A stretch of 22,746 nt of DNA from Parachlorella kessleri. Taxonomy: Eukaryota; Chlorophyta; Trebouxiophyceae; Chlorellales; Chlorellaceae. Shown here piece after piece: positions 19,250 to 22,746 of the stretch. Where the stretch lies: contig BBXU01001720.1 of NCBI GenBank assembly GCA_001598975.1, positions 1 to 22,746 on the forward strand. Direction: 5' to 3'. Each line of letters opens with the position of its first letter. The first letter of the stretch is position 1. The position numbers and the translations under genes were made by a program. The notes below the pieces were generated by a model, which had not been told where the DNA came from, made no database searches, and worked only from the letters and a program-made list of their open reading frames with translations.

Positions 19250-22200
19250 ATGTGGCGCCTTACCTGCGCTGGAGACGCGCCAGACCACCCCTTACTGCAT
19301 ACGCTGAATGGCAAAGTGGGACGGCAGGTGTGGGTCTATGACGCCAACGCTGGCAGCGCGGAAGACAGAGAGCAGGTTGAGCGGCTCAGGGCCAACTTTG
19401 CTGCCACTCGGCTGGACAATAAGGACAGCTCCGATGAGCTGCTCAGGTGCGGGAAGGACAACGTGGCTAGTGACATGCCAAGACAACTTCTTCTGTAGCT
19501 ATTTAGCCTAGCAGCCAACAACTGTCAGACCCACACTCTGGAGGCAAACCCAAGCTATCTCTTCCTCAATGGCAGTCAACTCGTGTGGCTGCTGGTCTTC
19601 CGTGCCTGGCAGGCTGCAGTGCAAGTCCAACCGGCGGGTCCAGGCAACGCCTGTGGCCAAAGACACACCAGAGGGCAGCGGCCCGGAGCTGGCAACAGTC
19701 ACTGGTGCTCTCCGCAATGGGATGTCCTTCTATGAGAGCCTGCAGGTAAGCCCCGCTGCACTTAGCCAAGGGGGTGAACAGAAGTGTGATCTGGGGGTGC
19801 GGGAGGTGTGACAGTTGCAAGGGAGCTTCTAGCTTGTCGGGCGAAGGTGACTTCTTGTTAGGCCAAGCACTCCACAGGGGTGCTTAGGCCTGGAAAGCTG
19901 GCTGCTTGTAAGGTGAAGCTGACCTGCTCCTTTGGGGCGTACTAGTATCGCAGCCTCGCAGATTCCTGAGCCAGCCAGCCGCCTGGCTGCCTGCAGCAAG
20001 AGGATGGGCACTGGCCGGGCGACTACGGGGGCCCCATGTTCCTCATGCCCGGCATGGTCATCATGCTTTACACCACGGGGGGCCTTAACACAGTGCTGAG
20101 GTGCGCCACAACATGCGTTCATGGATATTTGCATGTTGCTCTGTGCCGCTTTGGGTGCCTCGCTAGACTGCTGGACTCAGTGAGGCCAGGTGTGTGTCGC
20201 AGCCGTCAGCTGTCCCCGCCCTGGTCAAATCCAGACCTGCAGGCAAGTTGATGACGATGTTTACCCAGCAGCCACCAGCTCTTTTGGATGGCACTGCCCC
20301 CTCAGACATACCGTGTCGTCAGAGTCTCCTGCTCTGCAGTACGGAGCACAAGCGAGAGATGGTGCGGTATCTGCGGAACCATCAGAACGCAGACGGCGGG
20401 TGGGGGCTGCACATCGAGGGGGAGTCGACCATGTTCGGCACCGCGCTGAACTATGTCACGCTTCGCCTGCTGGGGGTGGGCCCAGATGACTCAGCCATGG
20501 AGGCCGGCAGGGCCTGGGTGAGTCATGCTGTGGTGCTGTGGATTATGGGTGGGTGAGCGGGGACGCGCCCCCATGTTGGTAACAAAATCTGTCGTGCTGC
20601 GCCTGCTCTGCGGTGATCCCGGCCATTGAGGCCGTGGGTGGGTCATCTACTCAGTGCTTGCGGCTTGTGCGCCCTGCTTTGGGTGCTGGTACGAGGCCCT
20701 GTATTATACCTATTGCTTGTCTCCCCATAACCCTGTGCAGCTTCACCAAGGCGACAGTCCACCACCCCTGCCAGCGGGGGCAAGCTGTTTGTAGTTGTGC
20801 TGGGTTTAGAATCTCCTCCTAGGGATCACAACACTCTCACCTGTCCCAGTCTGACTTCTGCATCACCATTCTTGTGCCGGCAGATCCACTCGCGCGGCGG
20901 CGCCAACACCATCACCAGCTGGGGCAAGTTCTGGCTGGCAGTCCTGGGCGTCTACTCCTGGGATGGGATGAACCCGCTGCCCCCCGAGATGTGGCTGCTG
21001 CCCTACTCGGGCTGGAGTGGCATCGGCTGGGCGCACCCCGGTCGCTTCTGGTGTCACTGTCGCATGGTGAGGGCGCGGGCGCGGGGTTGTGCCCGGCTGG
21101 CACTTGTGTGTCACTGTCGACTAGGGAGATATGGGAGAGCTGAGAAGGTTTTGGCCTGCCATTTCTGCAGGCCTTTCGGTGCCACTGTCGCATGGTGAAG
21201 GGTGATGGTATTTTTGTTAATGTGTTGGTGTTGCGAGTTGAGGTTGAGGAAGGAAGGGTGCACTTTGGGATGAAGCGTGCACTCTAAGGTACTGAGCAAG
21301 GGCAAGCAGGCTGTTCTTATTCAGGGCCAGGGGCAGGGAGGCAGCCACCCGCGGGGCCGGTTCAGGCACAGCAGCACCAGAGGTGAGTGTGTGAGAAGAA
21401 GCAAGAGGGCAATGGGGTCTAATCTTAGTGCAACTGGTCCAAGCCCATGTACTGCCCTAGTGAGGCTGACCTTCCCTCACAAAGTGCCTGCTTGCAGGTG
21501 TACCTGCCGATGAGTGCCGTGTACGGCATGCGCGGTACGTGCAAGCTCACCCCGCTCACTGCTGCCCTGCGTGAGGAGCTCTACCCCCGGCCCTACAGCA
21601 GCATCAACTGGAACAAGGCCAGGTAAGCTGTCGCCCCATGGAACCCTCAGGGCAGCCAAGTGACCTGCCACAGATTGACCCTGCTTGATGCTGACTAATG
21701 GCAAAGCTTGACGACTGCCACGTCTTTCTGGGTTACCAACCACCCTCGGCACATACTTATGTGTATGTGGTGATTGTGCTTCTCCACTTGTAGGTCGCAA
21801 CTGGCCACCGCACACTCAAGGCACTTGCTCTCACCCCTCTGAGACGCCTTGGGCAGGATGCACTTATCACTGTTACCTTACTGAGTAGTAGGAATGAGTC
21901 GTTGTGCAGGAGCCAGGTGGCCAAGGAGGACCTGTACTACCCCCACCCCCTCATCCAGGACGTGCTGTGGTGGACGCTCTACCAGGCCGAAGGCCTGCTG
22001 GTGGGGTCGTCACTGCGCAGGAAGGCGGTAGCGGAGTGCATGCGGCACATACACTACGAGGTGAGGTTGAGGCCCGCCGCCGTGGGCAGGGATTCCCTTG
22101 CTTAGATTCCCCTGCCAGGCAGCACACCCAGGGCAGCACGCCCGCTCCCAGCTCTGTCACCCAACGGATTGGACTTTTCTTGGCTGTGCAAGCTTACTAG

Positions 22201-22746
22201 GAGAAGTGACAACACCAGTTCCTGCTCGGCGTGCCAGAGTACCCCTGCCCGCCCGCCCGCCCGCCCGCGTGCCCAAGGAGTAGGATGAAATTTGTTGATG
22301 TTGGGGTGCAGGATGAGAACACCCGCTATGTGGATATAGGGCCGGTGAACAAGGTGCTGAATGCCCTGGCATGCTGGCTGGAAGACCCAGACTCGGAGGC
22401 ATTCAAGCAGCACCTGCCAAGGTGGGGTGTGGCTTACCATCGCGTGTCTGGCCTACGGAGGCAGCCGCCGTTCCGTACTGGCCGTGCAACTGAGGTCCGA
22501 TGCCCCCGGGGACTGAGTGGTGGACTTTAGACTTCACAAATTGGTGAGGCACGCTTGCTACCCTTATCGAGGCCGGAAAAAGCACAGCTACTACTCGTCG
22601 CGTCCAAGAGTTGGATGGTTGCTGTCCGGCTGGGCTGGTGCTTTCCCTGGTAGCAGAAGGATACCCAGCAGTCTCAGTCTCAGTCTCAGTGGAGACCCCC
22701 CTACCCTGCCCTTTGTCATCGTCTGTACGCCTGCGCCCCCCNCCCC
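19250..22746 (+). CDS. CAS1: Oxidosqualene cyclase, cycloartenol synthase type, 3'-partial (8 exons)
   Basis: Exons 19250-19446, 19613-19745, 19997-20100, 20340-20517, 20884-21066, 21498-21622, 21910-22060, 22312-22421, all GT-AG with matching phases; 393 residues plus 2 nt, about half of the usual ~760. Characteristic segments: MWRL with [10 protein letters not shown] (1-28), [26 protein letters not shown] (111-129), [20 protein letters not shown] (158-177, a QW motif), TSWGKFW, FWCHCRM (259-265), [18 protein letters not shown], and [20 protein letters not shown]. The enzyme folds 2,3-oxidosqualene into a sterol precursor on the endoplasmic reticulum. The catalytic DCTAE motif and the residues that separate cycloartenol from lanosterol synthase lie beyond the window; the cycloartenol call rests on the plant-like sequence. 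In-frame TGA at 19238 fixes the start. From 22422 to the edge is intron. Relative to plant enzymes about five residues are inserted in [17 protein letters not shown]. Confidence 0.95.
19861..19890 (+). repeat. Hairpin in cyclase intron 2
   Basis: GGCCAAGCAC and GTGCTTAGGCC pair with one bulged base around a short loop (TCCACAGGG). It lies in the middle of the 251-nt intron 19746-19996. No function is assigned. Confidence 0.5.
20584..20645 (+). repeat. Degenerate copy of the exon 4 end inside cyclase intron 4
   Basis: The last ~70 nt of exon 4 plus its donor (20449-20525) reappear about 130 nt downstream. Matching blocks are GTC..GCT.CGCCTGCT, then GCCATTGAGGCC against GCCATGGAGGCC, then GTGGGTGGGTCAT against CTGGGTGAGTCAT, with two short deletions. 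Translation keeps VVLRLL against the exon's YVTLRLL and then meets a stop. The intron runs 20518-20883, and the acceptor GTGCCGGCAG follows. Confidence 0.6.
21171..21194 (+). repeat. 24-nt exon-like cassette in cyclase intron 5
   Basis: Bases 21171-21194 encode AFRCHCRM and copy the end of exon 5, RFWCHCRM (21043-21066). The 19-mer TGCCACTGTCGCATGGTGA differs from the exon-donor junction at one base. The cassette is preceded by a good acceptor, ATTTCTGCAG, and followed by a donor GTGAAG, so it has the layout of a phase-0 exon of eight codons. A second, more decayed copy (GTGTCACTGTCGACTAGGG) lies at about 21106-21125. Normal splicing probably skips both. Confidence 0.65.
22247..22268 (+). repeat. 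(GCCC)5 microsatellite in cyclase intron 7
   Basis: Five GCCC units and a partial sixth, about 45 nt before the acceptor at 22311. Likely polymorphic; no function is assigned. Confidence 0.9.
22670..22690 (+). repeat. (AGTCTC)3.5 repeat in the final intron
   Basis: Three and a half units of AGTCTC near the right edge. The last exon ends at 22421; the next expected cyclase segment is not found between 22422 and 22746. An ambiguous base at 22742 marks a probable assembly gap. Confidence 0.85.

Noticed and set aside
21655..21720. Possible copy of the exon 6 end in cyclase intron 6
   Set aside because: Only scattered matches (near TGACTAATGGCAAAGC) that I could not extend; not above what chance allows.

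Overview
The window reads as nuclear DNA of a green alga (chlorophyte). It is GC-rich and its genes are broken by many short spliceosomal introns. Long Gln/Ala/Ser/Gly tracts are encoded by CAG/GCA/AGC runs. The usual chlorophyte poly(A) signal TGTAA lies 3' of two genes. A plant-type oxidosqualene cyclase (cycloartenol synthase type) fits this. The species cannot be named from the sequence, and no bacterial, organellar, viral or transposon gene was recognised.

Layout: (1) 1-11594, + strand: the 3' part of a very large gene for a DDB1/CPSF160/SF3B3-superfamily scaffold (MMS1_N plus CPSF_A), 13 exons and about 2333 residues, running off the left edge. (2) 11595-12801: a gene-free spacer of lower GC between convergent genes. 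(3) 12802-16167, - strand: a complete seven-exon, 505-residue Baeyer-Villiger-type flavin monooxygenase with all class B fingerprints. (4) 16168-16852: a divergent intergenic region. (5) 16853-18505, + strand: a three-exon, 453-residue F-box/leucine-rich-repeat protein. (6) 18506-19249: 3' UTR plus promoter. (7) 19250 to the right edge, + strand: the first eight exons (about 393 residues) of an oxidosqualene cyclase; the catalytic half lies beyond the window, which ends next to an ambiguous base.

The exon models were built by hand. Every junction was checked for splice dinucleotide and reading phase. All 13, 7, 3 and 8 exons join in a consistent frame. Two introns of the first gene use GC-AG splicing, and no GT donor among those examined near either exon end fits the phase.

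The most unusual signal is in the introns. In three introns of two unrelated genes the intron contains decayed copies of the 3' end of the exon just upstream, in two cases with its splice donor. Intron 7 of the scaffold gene (3907-4610) looks built from three or four such copies. Intron 5 of the cyclase holds a 24-nt in-phase cassette with its own AG and GT borders that would encode a second copy of the WCHCRM segment. This suggests introns that grew by tandem duplication of exon-donor segments, possibly still usable as alternative exons.

Functionally, the cyclase starts phytosterol synthesis and the monooxygenase could oxidise a ketone, possibly a terpenoid or sterol. Their closeness is noted, but no pathway link is shown. 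The scaffold and the F-box protein both belong to families used in ubiquitin-ligase or RNA-processing complexes, again without evidence of a joint role.
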